Assembly (NCBI GenBank): GCA_003116975.1
Contig: BGKB01000112.1
Location: 1 to 64,000 of the forward strand
From: Aurantiochytrium sp. KH105
Taxonomy: Eukaryota; Sar; Bigyra; Thraustochytrida; Thraustochytriidae
Direction: 5' to 3'
DNA: 64,000 bases
Shown here: positions 28,005 to 41,300 of the stretch, in pieces
Layout: each line of letters starts with the position of its first letter
How positions within the stretch are numbered: the stretch's first letter is position 1
Program-made: the position numbers and the translations under genes
The notes under the pieces: model-generated
Database searches by the model: none
Seen by the model: only the letters and a program-made list of their open reading frames with translations
What the model was told of the DNA's origin: nothing

Positions 28005-29036
28005 ATGAGCAAACTCCGCGTCTGGATGGCGCTCTACCTTGTGAGCGGCGTGGCGCAGCCGCTGCTCATGGACAAAGTCAAGTATCTCGGCGCAACCTCG
28101 GACTGGCCGCCCACGCTGCTCCCCCTTCTCGCACACTGCATCGGTATGTTCGCCGTGCGTAACGTCGCACAAGCGCTCGTTGCCTTCAACGTCGTGGACG
28201 CCTCGTTAGGGAAACCCTCCAACGTGGCCGACGACGGCAAGGAAGGTTTTCGGCCTCTGCCAAGACGTCAACTTGCCATTGCTACCTGCATTGATGTCTC
28301 AAGTGGCATGCTCACCTCTTCAGGCTTGCTCCTCGTTGGCTCTGGCGTCTACACCGTCATTTACTCTTCAACCACGGCCTGGACTGCCGTTCTCTCCTGG
28401 CTTCTCGGCCAAGAGCTACTCTCAGGCCAGTGGCTTGGCATCGCCTTTGTTACGCTTGGTCTCATTATGAACGGACTCGGTGTTCTGGATGCCGCAGGAT
28501 CAGCGTCTCAGGCTGAAGCGATGCACATCTTCATTGGCGTCGTCTGCGTTCTCGTTGGCACAGTCTTGCATGCCGCCGCCTATGTCTACAATGAGCGCGT
28601 CATCAAGCGCTCCCGCGTCTCGCCCTTCGAGCTGTGCTCTCAGGTTGGAGGCGTCGAGACGGCGCTTATTCTGGGCTACAATCTTGCGCTCACTTTTGTT
28701 TACGACTTCAACACCCTTTATGTCGACGCCGTTGCCGACACGGGTGCATCCTATGCTTCTGTGGCACTTGCTTATTCTGCTCTGGTTGCCGTTAATTCTC
28801 TCCACTCGCTGTCTTTCTTTGCCATGCTCGGCCAGCTTGGCGCCGTCACCACCGGGGTACTCAAGTCGCTGCTAGCCGTCAGTGTTTTCTTTTTTGCAGC
28901 AGTTCTCTTTTGCGACAAGCAAGCCACACAATGTTTCTCCTCCTTTAAAGCTGCCTCTATGTTGGTTGTACTTTTTGGCAGCGCTGTGTTTCGGATGGCC
29001 TCGGAACAGGCCAAAGAGCTCGAACGGGCAAAATGA
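28005..29036 (+). CDS. Drug/metabolite transporter superfamily membrane protein (SLC35-like)
   Basis: A 343-residue integral membrane protein with roughly ten hydrophobic segments. Motifs suggesting the DMT/SLC35 fold include LLLVGSGVYTVIYSSTTAWTA followed by LSWLLGQELLSGQWLGIAFVTLGLIMNGLG (end of the first five-helix repeat) and VTTGVLKSLLAVSVFFFAAVLF in the second repeat. The substrate cannot be read from the sequence; nucleotide sugars, other metabolites or none of these are possible. I chose the ATG at 28005 (MSKLRVWMALYLV), which starts directly before the first membrane segment. The frame upstream to 27819 is GACA-repeat sequence. The short tail is charged (EQAKELERAK). Confidence 0.8.
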   Translation: MSKLRVWMALYLVSGVAQPLLMDKVKYLGATSDWPPTLLPLLAHCIGMFAVRNVAQALVAFNVVDASLGKPSNVADDGKEGFRPLPRRQLAIATCIDVSSGMLTSSGLLLVGSGVYTVIYSSTTAWTAVLSWLLGQELLSGQWLGIAFVTLGLIMNGLGVLDAAGSASQAEAMHIFIGVVCVLVGTVLHAAAYVYNERVIKRSRVSPFELCSQVGGVETALILGYNLALTFVYDFNTLYVDAVADTGASYASVALAYSALVAVNSLHSLSFFAMLGQLGAVTTGVLKSLLAVSVFFFAAVLFCDKQATQCFSSFKAASMLVVLFGSAVFRMASEQAKELERAK

Positions 29037-29359
29037 TGCCCCCATCCCCCCCTCGAAAAACTAGAGGAAGGAGAACACCAAAATGGAGAAGAATCAGTCG
29101 CCTCGCGCAAATTAGACAATGGAGCAATCTGAGCTCCATCACTTTCGCCGTCTTTGATGATTATCGAGATCGCATTTGGTGCGTCCGCATATTTGTTTGT
29201 TTGCCTGCCTGCCTGCCTGCCCGCCTGCCCGCCTGCCTGCCTCCGCCTGCCGAGAACACCTAGCTCCATGGTACGCGTAGCAAATTATTTTCATGTTATA
29301 TTACATACCAATAATTCAATATGTCGGATTGCCTGAAATTAAACGACTCCATGCTACTT
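29037..29359. other. Convergent spacer
   Basis: Between the transporter stop and the stop of the giant gene. It contains (TGCC)n-like units at about 29203-29250. Nothing else was seen. Confidence 0.5.
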
Positions 29360-32300
29360 TCAGTCCGTCAAGCTACTTGACATTGATGCAAAGCTACTTG
29401 CGCTCGATCGCGCAGTTGTCGGTGGTGTTTCCGACGACGCCGTGGTAAGTGTGCCCAAAGACGACGAGGAAAACAGCGAACTGGACTTGGAGGACCTAGA
29501 AAAGACTTCCTCAAGCACAGACTTGGAGTTTCGCATGCTTCGAGCACTCCGCACACGCTTCCATAGAGGTTCCCTTCCCCACGGCTTTCCGCTCCAGAGA
29601 TTTCTACGTAGAAACAAAGGATAATCATCGATCTGCAGAAAACCAATGTTCTGCATTTCAATCTGTTTCCCGTGCGCCTGCAGCTCAATCTGTATCGCGT
29701 TGTCAAAGGCCCGATATCTTACAGCCGTACCTGGAATCCATTCACCAAGATCTGCAACAAAGAGTTCTACAGACCAACGGATCGTCTGCAGCGCGTGCGG
29801 CCGCCGCAGTCGCCGCAACAGACTCAGGGGACGCTGCGGACCGACCATACGCTTAAATTCTGCAAGGTTGATCTTCCCATCGCCATCGCCATCCATGGCA
29901 TCAATGAAACGCTCAATCATTTCCTGCGTCGGAAGGAGCTGATTCATGTGCAAAGCCCGGAGAGCCTTGCGAAATTCGTCAGCATCCACAAGACCTGTGC
30001 GGTCTTGATCAAACACACGAAATGTTTTCTCCAGGTCGAAGCGATCCGGATGCACGTCTGGATTCGCATATTCGAGGATACGAAATCGTAGCTCCGCAAG
30101 TGCGCTTCGCATCGCTTCGTCGCGAAAGAAAGCACTGCCCCAGAGCTCTTCCTCATCATCAGAATCCACCAATTCCTGCACAAGCCGCTCTCGCTGTGCT
30201 GGCGTCACCAACTCTTCAGCGTCGCCCTGCGCACCACCCTCGAGATCTCTCTCATCGGCCTCATCGTCTCCTTCCTGGGGAAAAGCCTCGTCGCCTGTGC
30301 CAGGCTCCATGCCCGTCGATGGGGACATGGCCTCCCCATTGCTCATGCGCATGGCTTTGTGAGCTGTGTCGAGCTGATGCAGCAACGCTTGAACACAAAT
30401 GCTGTCATTCACCGAAACGTTTGTCCAGTCGACCTCTCGCAGCATTTCTGGAACGAGACCGACGTCTCCTAAATATTCGCACAAAGCGCTCTCGACCTGC
30501 TCGAGCGCCAAGCTTTCCCCGTCCCCAAGAGAACGAAACTTGGCGCGCATATACACCAAGCCTCCCGGTCTAGAATGCAAAGCACGGGAGATCCAGGTCA
30601 GAGTGTCAATGATAGGAGGCTCGCAAAGCCCCTGCCAAGCCTCGAGCGTGAGTGGGTCCGGAAATAGGTCAAGGAAGATCCCCATGACCTCCTCTGCCTC
30701 CTCCGCGTCCAGCACGCCCTCAACCGAACGCAGATAGGATAGGCACTCAAGCCTTCGCTTCAGGACATCTTCAAGCGCGCCACGCGGCATTGAAGTCTCA
30801 AAGCCGTGGCGCAAGAAGACGCGCCGCGCGTCACCCACATCTCGCACGCGCTCGCGAATGTGGCCCAAAAGACCCGTCAAAAGACGGCCCGTTTCTTCAA
30901 AGGGCGAGAGAATCTTGCTCGTGCGCTCAAACATGTCGTCCGGCCCGACGTCCACGCGGAGACAAAGGCGCAGCATGCTTTTGCACTCTTGGATGGAAAA
31001 CCATCCCAGGTGACCACCAGGAATTACTAGTCGAAGCTGCAAGCCCCCCGTGCTCTGTTCCGTCAACCTCCAAGCATCAACCTCGACTTGCTCGCTCGTC
31101 TCGGATGACGTCACGAGCTTACCTATCCATCGAACGCGACGGAATCCTGCTCGTCCAACACTGAGTCCTCCGTTTCCCTGTCCTGAATGCGCTACGTCAG
31201 ACTGATGCAAATATACGCGCTGTGCAAAGACTTTAGTCTTGGCCGGCGGCATCCACACCGCACGTTGCAGCAGCTTGGCGCTGCGCTCACCCATCTCCAA
31301 CTCGCTAAAGTCGACGCGCAGGACTTGAGGGTCAACGCTGGCACCATTCGTTTGCTGCTGCAAGCTGGAGTCAGTCAGATGGTGTGCCGCCGAGCCGCGC
31401 GAGACCATCAAGACAGAATGCAGATCAGCGTGCTTGCAAAGAGGCCGCGCAGGAACGTGGTTGTATCCCTTGCCGGCGGTCACTTTGCGCTTTTTCGCAA
31501 ATGCTAGGCGCGCACATATTTGGTACTCAATACCATTCCATTGGGCTGTCAGCGTCGCCTCCGCGTCCTGTACGGCGTCCACGCTTACATTTCCATCCAC
31601 GAGAGCGCGCATGAGCCCATATGCATCAAACTGCCCGCTGACGAGAGCGAGAGCACGCACCTGATCCAGCATCGCATCTTCGCGATCGTTTGTGCGAGTA
31701 CCCTGAAAGCTTTCGAGCTCCAGAGAGCGAGTGTAGACACGATTCGAGGTTTTGGCCTTGGTTTGCACCCATGCAAAAGACCGCGCAGCGTTGTCTTGCA
31801 GATACCGAAACGACTTGAACATGGCCGTCCCCGTCACTTTCACATTATCCTTTGGGCCGTCCGTCAGAGCTGGATTCTCGCTCATGACGCGCATGATGGC
31901 TGCGCTCACCTGCGTGACATCGTGCACAGGGTGCATATTTGTTATTTCTTGTGCCAAATCAAGGGCCGTCTGCATCAGCATGGCCTCGTCGTCGAGAAGA
32001 ATTACCTTCTCGAGCACCTCAGCTACACCTGTTTGGCCACGTTTGTCGCGAAAGCAGCTCACTTTGACCTCGGATTCAAGTTCAACCACGCCAAAACTTC
32101 GGAGCACCTTGCGCAACGCCTGCATGCGAGCTTCCACGTCTACATTGCTCTTAGCACTCTGTTGCGCCTCGACAGCTAAACCGTAAATGGGCAACTGTGT
32201 TGTGGAGTCTTCACAGGCCGGACTCATAATAAGCTTCATTCGCAGAACTTCTTGCGCGAGACGAGGCGCGTCAATTGTCAGCTGCGCCATGAAACCTTTG

Positions 32301-35300
32301 CGAAAGGGGGTTTGCACAGCACGAATGATAAAGTCGTGCTCGCGCTGCGTCAGCCTTCGTTCTGCAGACCGCAGCAGAAACCCTCTGGCGCACGACTGAA
32401 TTTGCACCACAGCCGCCAAACGCCGTGCTTCCCGGCGCTCCATCACGTCGTTCCGCTCCATGTATCCGCGCATAGTCGCCTGAATTCGCTGCGCTGCACG
32501 AAACTCTGCTTCGCGTCGCTCTGCTTGCCTGCGTGCAAGCATCTGCAGTCTCGCTTTCCGTTTACGAGCCTGCCGTCCGCGCACAATGCGTTGCATGCTT
32601 GTGGCTCCCTTTCTCTCATCTCGAACACGCTGTACATGCTGTCGCTGCTTTGCTACTGCGAGGCGTCCTTTGAGAAGCTCGTGATTTCGACGAAACAGAT
32701 TTTGCACTCTGCACGCGCTTCGATGCACTCGCGCCTTGCATGCCTCTAACTTGGCAAGAACTCGTACCAATAGAGGTTCCGGGTCCGCGGCGCTTCCATA
32801 CAGGCTACCATCGCCGCGGCCACCTGTTCCGCTCGCTTCAGAGTCCCACACCATCTCGATGGCGTCAGCTCCGAGCCGCAGCGACTTGCCCGTATCAAGG
32901 ATGAGAAGCTCGTCCATTTCGTCATAGCATGAAATGCGAACTTCTTCAAAGGACCGATTCGATCGTTTTGATCCTGAGTTATCGCGAACCACGAGCGCTG
33001 ACCAACGAACTTCGTGCAGCGTGGAAAGGGCCTTGTCGCTCCTTTGAAAGTACCGTGTGCACGTTTCAGTTTCTCTGGACCCTTTGATCATATCTCGCTC
33101 CGCGCACTTTTTCTGCATCCATGCAAGCTTGCTTGCGAGACGCTCGCGAGCTACTTTTGGTCTGTTTGTGAGCGAAGAAGAAGCCGTGGTCCTTTCTGGC
33201 TTCGATGTGCGTTTTCGCAGGGTCGCGAGCACGCTATCGAGAGCTGCCTGTTTGCGATAGATGAATCGCTCAATGTGAAGCACAAACTCCTCGACGCTGG
33301 CGCGTCCGTCGTGATTGACATCTACCATGTCAAAAAGTTGCTGTACAGCAGACGCGTCCGTCACTCCAAGCTGTCGCATTCCGCTAGTAAATTCAAGGCG
33401 GTCGACGGCACCGCTTCCATTACCATCAAGCGTCTCAAAGAGCCGCCTCGAGATGCTCCGAAAGTCGTTCACAGACCCGCCGTGTCCTTCGCGCCGAACG
33501 AGTTCCACGATGCTCTGTAACAAGTGATCATTCGCACGCGTAACGATTTCCTCATCGGCGCGCCCATTTGTAACGAGCATACGCTCCACAATCTCTCGCG
33601 CAGGAACTTCTGTCTCGTCAATGTGCAATCGCTCGCAGAGACGCTCGATAAATCGCGCGGGGGCTTCAATATTGTCGCTGTCGTCTCCCGAATCGCGAGA
33701 GGCAGCCACAGCCTCTACAAACACTGAAAGTTCCATTGTTGTTGGCCACTTTTGGCTTTCACCTCGCGCTTTGCGCACGAAACACGCAATGACATCTTCA
33801 AATTCTCTCTCCTCGCGAGCAAGCGTTTTCAGCCACGCCTGTCGCACCACGTCGAGATCAAACCTCTCGCCAGTACTGTCTTCTACTGCGTTTCGAGCAG
33901 ATGTCGCTGTACTGTGTATGGAGAGCGACGATGTGTTAGCGAGGATCTTCGCTAGATGATCAGCAAGCTGCGAAGAGTCAGACCTGGCGCTCGATTGTCG
34001 CGCATCGCGTGCGTGTTCTTTGAAAAATGCAGCAAAACGTCTTCGTGAACAAGGTCGGCCTTTGGACGGCATCAGCATTTTTGCCAGAGACCGAACGATT
34101 TCAAGTCGATCGTCGGCAGCGCTCTGGATTGACAGCAGCTCGCGCATGCTACCTTCAAACTCGTCTCCATCGACCCACCCATTGCCGTCCATGTCAAAAA
34201 GATCAAACACTTCGTCCGGCCCATTTGCCTGCTCTACAACGTCGTAAAGGAGCTCGAACATGGCCTCCTCTGCAGCCGGTAGAACCTCATTTTTTCCACT
34301 CTGATCATCAGTAGGACTGGACCTTCGCACCAGGTCCCCGTTATCCAAGACTTCGTCGTCGTTTCCGTCCGTATCTGCCTCTTTGCCAGTGTCATCATCG
34401 TCTTTTTCTTGGCTGGTGTCTTCGCTCTCTACAAGTTCTGCCGTAGCAAACGCCTTGTCACGCAGCGACAAGTGCTGCAGAACGGTTTCCAGGCCTTGCA
34501 TTTGCGATCTCTGCGAGACGAGAACAGAATGTGGCGCCAGAACCCCAAGCGCGCGAAGCATGTCTGCACTCCGAGCATAGTCCACGGGGGTCTTGTCCTG
34601 CGTATCGACTGCGGAAAGGTTTGCTCCGGCCTCGAGTAATATGTGCGCAAGCTTGGGTTGATTCATGATGACTGCTTGATGCAGGGCAGTTCGCCGCAGC
34701 TCGTTTTGAGCTGTCAGCAATCGTGGCGTTTGAGCTACATGTTGAACAAGATCTTCAGCGCTCACCATTTTTAGCTCCTCGAGCAACATCAAGTCACTCG
34801 CCTCTTGGTGAAGTTCGGACGAATTCAGTTTTGAGTTGCTGGCGTTGAGACGAGGCTTAAAGCACATGGAAGCCTCCACGCGCCGAGCAGAGGCCAGACG
34901 CCCTTCATCAGCGTCCACTTTTACCCGAAATCGGATTCTACCTCGAGGGTTCAGATTGATCCACATATCATCAGAGAAACTGTGAAATGGAACCCTAGCG
35001 TGACCTACGATGGGCTCGTGCTCGGCGTTCCATAGCTCAATTTCTATCGCGGGGGAATCGCGACCGTCGCTGCCGGGATAAGAGAGCTCAAGTTTGTTCA
35101 TCTCCGAGCGAGTCCATCGCGCGTGAGATCCGTCGGACCAAGTACGACCCGTTTCTCCGCAACCAAGCGGACGCGCTTGGCCCCACGGAAGTAGTTCGCA
35201 TCGTACTTTGGGGCGGCAGGCATCTTCCCCGAGGTCGCGCGCCTCGAGAACATGCACGATGACCTTACATGGCCCCGAGAGAGACGTCGGATGAGGTTGA

Positions 35301-38300
35301 GGTTGAGGATGACTCGTCACCGTGTCGAGAAGCTTCATATCAGTGATTTTGAGGTTTCCGCAGCGATCAGGATCATCAAGCACCTCAAGTGCCCATGCTT
35401 TGACCAAAAGGCTAGACTGCGAGCTGCTACATTTGAGCCATTCTGTGTGCTTTTGCTGGGAAAGCACATTTTCCAATCGGAGCGTGAACACCTCCACGTG
35501 CTCGTTCTCGCTATTGCACATTTCAAACCGGAGCTCTTCCTCGACGCCAAATGTCCAATCTCTGTAGATGAACCCTTCGTTCCATTCGACTGTACTACTC
35601 GCATTGACTGGTCGAGGACGGGTCGTACGTTTGTTACCCTGGCCACGCTCCGATGTTAACAGACGAACACTGCACATGGTGTCAGGCGGTGCAAAATTGA
35701 GGTTTGTTCGAGCGCGTACCACGTGCACTTGGAGACCAGCACCTTGCTTGGAGCGCAAGCCACCGCGCAAGGCGAGAGTGACCTCTTCCGACGCTTGAGT
35801 TGCTGCAAGTTGGGCAGCGCTGAGTTCGCACTGGCCGACGAGGCTCGCTTGTTCCCAGACTTTGAAAGCCAGAGCGCCGTCCCATCCTTTGTATATTGGA
35901 AGGCGAATCTGGCCGAAGTCTGGACTCGCGCCCATCCGCTTGGCCGCGTTCGTAGCAGCAAGCTTTATGTCGCCGTAATGGACTGAGCAATAAACACTCA
36001 TGGACGGATGCCTGCTGCCTGTCTTTCCAACAAGTCCCGATGCCTGTAAATTGAACTCAGCCGTACCCAAAAGCTGTGCTCCACGCCTTGCAAGGAAACC
36101 TCGCCCGAGCGCAGTCATTTTCACCGCCGCGCGCTCTTTTCGTATACGATCCAGAAGATTGTCATCCGGTTGAAATGAAAGCTTGACCCCGATTCCCTCG
36201 CCAATTGACTGTGGGGAGTCCATGTCCAGTCGAAGAGGCACGGGGCCGCCTAGAGGTTGCGCCATGTTTTCCCGATCAAACAAGGCCGCAAACACCTCGA
36301 CATTGCTCGTCGCACGGCAGTCGCGGCCTGGAAAGAAAAGGTCTTTCTTCTCATGCGAAGAACTCGATAGATTCCACGTGCACGACATATCGTGCTCTCT
36401 AGAAATGAAGCCAGGAATTGGAAAGCTGCCTTGCACAAAGCATTGCAAGGCAAGTGCAGCGTTCGATGCGGAGAGTATCACCTCGATGCGCACAAGTCCC
36501 TGACCCACTCGCTTGAGTTCTAGCTCCTGCGCTTGAAAGTGACCCCACAGCGCGACACCCGGGCGCTGCATTAGATCCTCGAGATGATACATGATTCGTG
36601 TAAAATGCGTCGCTTGCGGGTCAAAGGGCAACAGGTCCACATGCAAGACTCCTTCAGCTTTACTCTGAGGTGGAATCTCTACTCTGTGTTCATCAGGAAT
36701 TGATGTTTGATCGCCGGCCAGAATGGCTAGATCGTTGCCGTCTAGTGAGGCTCGCAGAGAGTGTTGACTGCAATTCGCCTCTACGTGAAGAATACCTCCC
36801 ATGCGAAGCAGGTCGGCGCGAGACAAGAAGCTATCTTTGATAAGCTTGATTGCTTGCTGACGAGCAGATTCCGAAAGACTCTCGCCGTCAACATCCTCCG
36901 CATCGCCGCCGACGATAAAACTCTTTGCGAGATCTGAAGCTCTCATGATCGTCCAGGCATCAATATCGTTTCGACCCCCGAGCGCATCGAGTCTTGCGCA
37001 AACTGCCTCATGAAGGACTTTCTTTCGATGGTCTCGGACCATGCGTCGCTTCAAAAGTCGAAAAAATCGCTTTGCGTCATTCACCTCTGGCGCGCCCGCA
37101 TACACAAAGCGTACAGCAAGCTCGTGTGCTGTCAAGACGGCATCCATGATCGCAGGATAGAGAAGGCTCGCCGTCAACTCGACCAGTGTCACAGGTGTTG
37201 TCTCTCTGTCCAACGACGCTGCGTGCAAGGCAGCGAGAAGCTCTGTAGAACCAGGTGGTTCAAATTTGGCGAGCAGAGTTTCGAGCGACTGAAGCCTTGC
37301 CAGCCGATTCTTGAGGGCTGCCGAGGAAGCTCTCTCTGCACGGTCGTCGGCCTGCGCTAGGCTCTTGCGCAAGCTTTCGATGGCATCGTGCCGAGTTCCC
37401 GCGAGGTTTTGCGCGTAAAGCACGTCTGCGCGACTGCTTGTACGCAGGTGGTCGCGTCGGCGTCCAAGCGCGGATCCTAGTTCTCCTTGCTTGTTTTCAA
37501 TATATTCGGCCAGTTCGCGTTCCTGACGCGCCGAATGATCACGTTGCTTTCTTTCTTCCGTCCACATGCGGACCGTCTCCTCCAGGTCCATGGCTGTTGG
37601 GATGTCTCCCTTTTGTGTCAGTTCACTCAGCAAGCGCTTTGCATGCGCCTCTTGCGGATCAAACTGTGAACTCAACTTGCTAAGCTGACTCGATATGTGA
37701 GCGCGCAAAGCCTCCTCGGAGCTGACGAGCTCACGCAAAATGACATCGGCATTCTTCGTGCTCGGTAAAGTCCGTAACGCCTTGAGTTCGCCAATAATGC
37801 AAATACCTTTTGACTGACGCATGTGCTCGCGCAACTGTCCCGAAAGCTGCAGCAAGACATCGTACTCGCGCGGATTAGCCGGTGGACGCTGTGCGCGACC
37901 CCGGACGTGGCCAAAATGCTCTGAAGAGAAGGCAAAGATGCGATCCTGGATCTCCTCATGCAGCTTTACGAGCGTCGAAGGAGGCATTGCTGACGCTTGG
38001 TTGACGGCTTCAACTAGTCTTCGTAGAGATCGTCGCCCATCCTTGGGCGGGCGAGGCGTCAACTCAAATGCAAGTTTGGGTTTCGTCGCTCGAAACGGTG
38101 CCGGGATTTTGCTCAGCATTTGATCTGCCTCATCCGAGTAACGGAGGGCTTCGTTGAGGGTAGCTGTTCGCTTGGCGATGGCACGATCAAGAACGTCAAC
38201 CGTAATGTCTGTGACAATCTCGCTTTGCAAACTAAGCTTTGCCGTTTCAAAGGCCGTGATCTGCGCCCGCAACGTGAGCGTGCCACGAGCGTTTTTACCC

Positions 38301-41300
38301 TGAAGCGACAAAGTCTCTTGCGTGAGATCAGCTGTGCAATGCATCTCACACGATCCAAGAAAGTCGTCGCGCAAAGACATGGTGTCTTTGTCCCGAACCT
38401 CGATCTGAACTGCGACAAAGGCGTTTTGCTGGTCAGAGCTATGCGCGCCAGGATCCACATCAAACTCGAGAGACTCGTTCCAGTCTGGATCGCATGTATC
38501 TTTGCAAACTTTCGTACGTTTGCTGAGCTTGCCGACCCGAACAACGCAGTACGGATCACTGCTTGCAGTATCACCACGACCAATGTGAGAGGCGATAAAA
38601 CCAACATTGTCTGCTGCGCGAAGCCCGCGCGCACACGTAACCTCGATGCGGACCTTGACGGGTGCACCGTGCAAAAGAAGTGTATCCGGAAGTTGTTCAG
38701 GCTCCAACAGAGAAGATTTTGCGCGAACTTTTCCCGTGTGGTTCTCCACAAGAAAGAGTTCGAGGTTCTTCTCACAGGGGATCTTCAAAACTGCAGGCTT
38801 GGGCCAGGTCATACGTGGGCCCGTGGCGCTCGACGTAGCGTCTTTCGCGCCTGACGGCAAGGCTTTGGCAATAACCCTTGCGTTCAACTGACTTGAGCAC
38901 TCGACGTGACTTATGGAAAGACGCACGTTTAGATGGTGTGCCGCTTTGGGCGGAGGCACAGCAGGGACCGACGATGCTGGACGTTTGGTCTCAACCCAAG
39001 CGAGGTATTCATCGAAAGTGACGACACCGTCGCTGTTGGTATCGAGAAGGGCAAGCTCAAGAGCCAGATTCTGCTCGTTACGATCAGAAAGCAGGAAAGC
39101 AAGTTCCTCGCCAACCAACTGCGCAACTACCCCAGCAGGAATGGACCCGGACTCCTTTGGGTCGAAACGAGCAAAGGCGGCGACAAATGGCTCGAGCTGC
39201 GGATCGTTCATGACTCGCGTGTTGTTTTTTTCGCGGGAGGGCAAATGTGAGTCAGGTGTCGCGTGCTCCTCGCGTGAAAACGAGACGCTTGCCTCGTCGC
39301 TGACCTTTATTTGGAAATGTGCTTGCGCAAGTTTTCGCACGGGAGCGTATGTTTCGAGTGAAGCGTCGCCACCATCGCCAAGGACGACGATACGAAGGCC
39401 AACAGGCGCCACACGGCCAAATCTCTCAAAGTGAAACTCTTCTGCGATGAAAGCAGAACCTTCACTAAGACTGACATTGGCACATAACCCTGCAACATCA
39501 TAGCTTGGGCCCTTTGCAGAAATGAGAACAAGGCGCACGCGGCATGACCGCCACGTTGACGGAAGACCTTCCACACGTTCCACGTTCAGACTAAAGAAGT
39601 CATCGCTCTCGAGCATCGGCAAAAGGCTCACGTACCTTGTTTCATGAAACGACCACGTGAAGACGGACGGCAGCGAATGGGTGCCTGCCTCGCTCATAAG
39701 CAGACGGAGCTCATTTTGATGCACCTCATACGTGGCTTCGATAAGAGTTCCATCTGATTGACTTGCGGTGAGACGAAGAGACTCGAACGATGAGCGGAGT
39801 GCCGGCTGGCCCAAGCCTAAACAAACAATCTGATTGTTCAAAGCCGTTTGCAGAGGTCTGCAAGGAATGATGGCGTCTGCAGAGAAAACAAGAGTCTCGA
39901 GAGAAAGGTCGAACTCTTTCGGAACATTGAGTACGGCCTCGTACAAGCTAGACTCTGCGAGTTCAATGTCAGGGCCCTCGGCCTCACCACGGCTCGGGAA
40001 TCTCTCCACAAGAAGATCAATGTGCATATCCGTATCGGGTATCTTGTATGAGCAAGCATGAAGGTGTTGCGCTACAAAATGGAGCTGAACACATCCAATC
40101 ACACGCTCCTCCACCTCGCCACTCGTGCTCTCTATGATCGCAATTTCAGCCTCAAATCCGAGTGCAGTACCCTCCAAACGATATGGCCCTAGTCTCTGCT
40201 GAAACACAAGGACCTGCGTCGGACTTTGAGGCGTCATTGACTTGCAAAATTGCGTCATGTACCACGTTTGATCCACGCGAATGCGGGCCGCAATTTCAAG
40301 ACTACCGTGTACGACAACAGATTCCGCCCTTTTTCTGCGGATACGCAGGACGCGAACAAAGACGAAATTATCTCCTTGGGAATCCGAACATGCAAGGGAC
40401 GACCTACGTCTTCGTCGCAACGATGCTGACGCAGATGCGGACGCAGTTGCGGAGCTCGGGAGGTCGTGCCCGCGTCCCGACGTATGTGCCGATGGGGATG
40501 CAGAGGAAAGAGCAAGGCTCAAACATTCTTCCGCGTTTTCACGCGACTGGACTTGTTCGGACGCTGTCACCTCCAAGAGACCGGCGAATCGCCCCTTGTA
40601 CAAGATGGGCCGCACCTGGGTAAGGTCCTTGTGTCGTGGAATTTCGATCCACGTACTCGCTCCCAAGAGCTTGTCATTCGCAAAAAGTCGTGCGGTGAGG
40701 AGCCACACTTGGCCAGTCTTGCTCAACAAACTCTCGCAAACGAATCGTTTGTGTGCAATGTCTTCCGCGTCAAGTGTCAATTTTTCCTCCTCCCACTCGG
40801 GATTCGAGGCGCCACCATGAGGTTGAGACCGTGTTATTTGCGCATTGGTCGGTCGATTCGTCTCGCTGACGCTTGTCTTTAATAAACCTTTGGCATGACG
40901 GAGTTTTTGCGCTCCAATGACCTCAATAATTGCCTCGCTTTGAGAAGGCGTCGATGTTTTTCTGGGACCACGAATGCCACGGTTTCGGTCTCTAATCCAC
41001 GCCGCCGCGTGTGAGAGTTGAACAACATCGAGAATTACATCGAGAAAGAGCTTACCCGCAGTGCAGTGTAGTGGTACCGTGATTCCAGTTTTGTTGGCCG
41101 AGGCCACACAATACAATGAAGAAATGTCAATCGTGCATTCACCAAGAAGCACATTTCGCGCGCTTTTCATCTCGAAACGAAGGAGAGAAGTTCGCGGCAT
41201 CCTGTTCTGTCCAGGGGCGAACTTGGATGAAAGAACGCACTGCGAAGATTCAGCAAAGATGTCCCGAGGATCTCGTGTCATTGTCCGAAATTTGTGGGTC

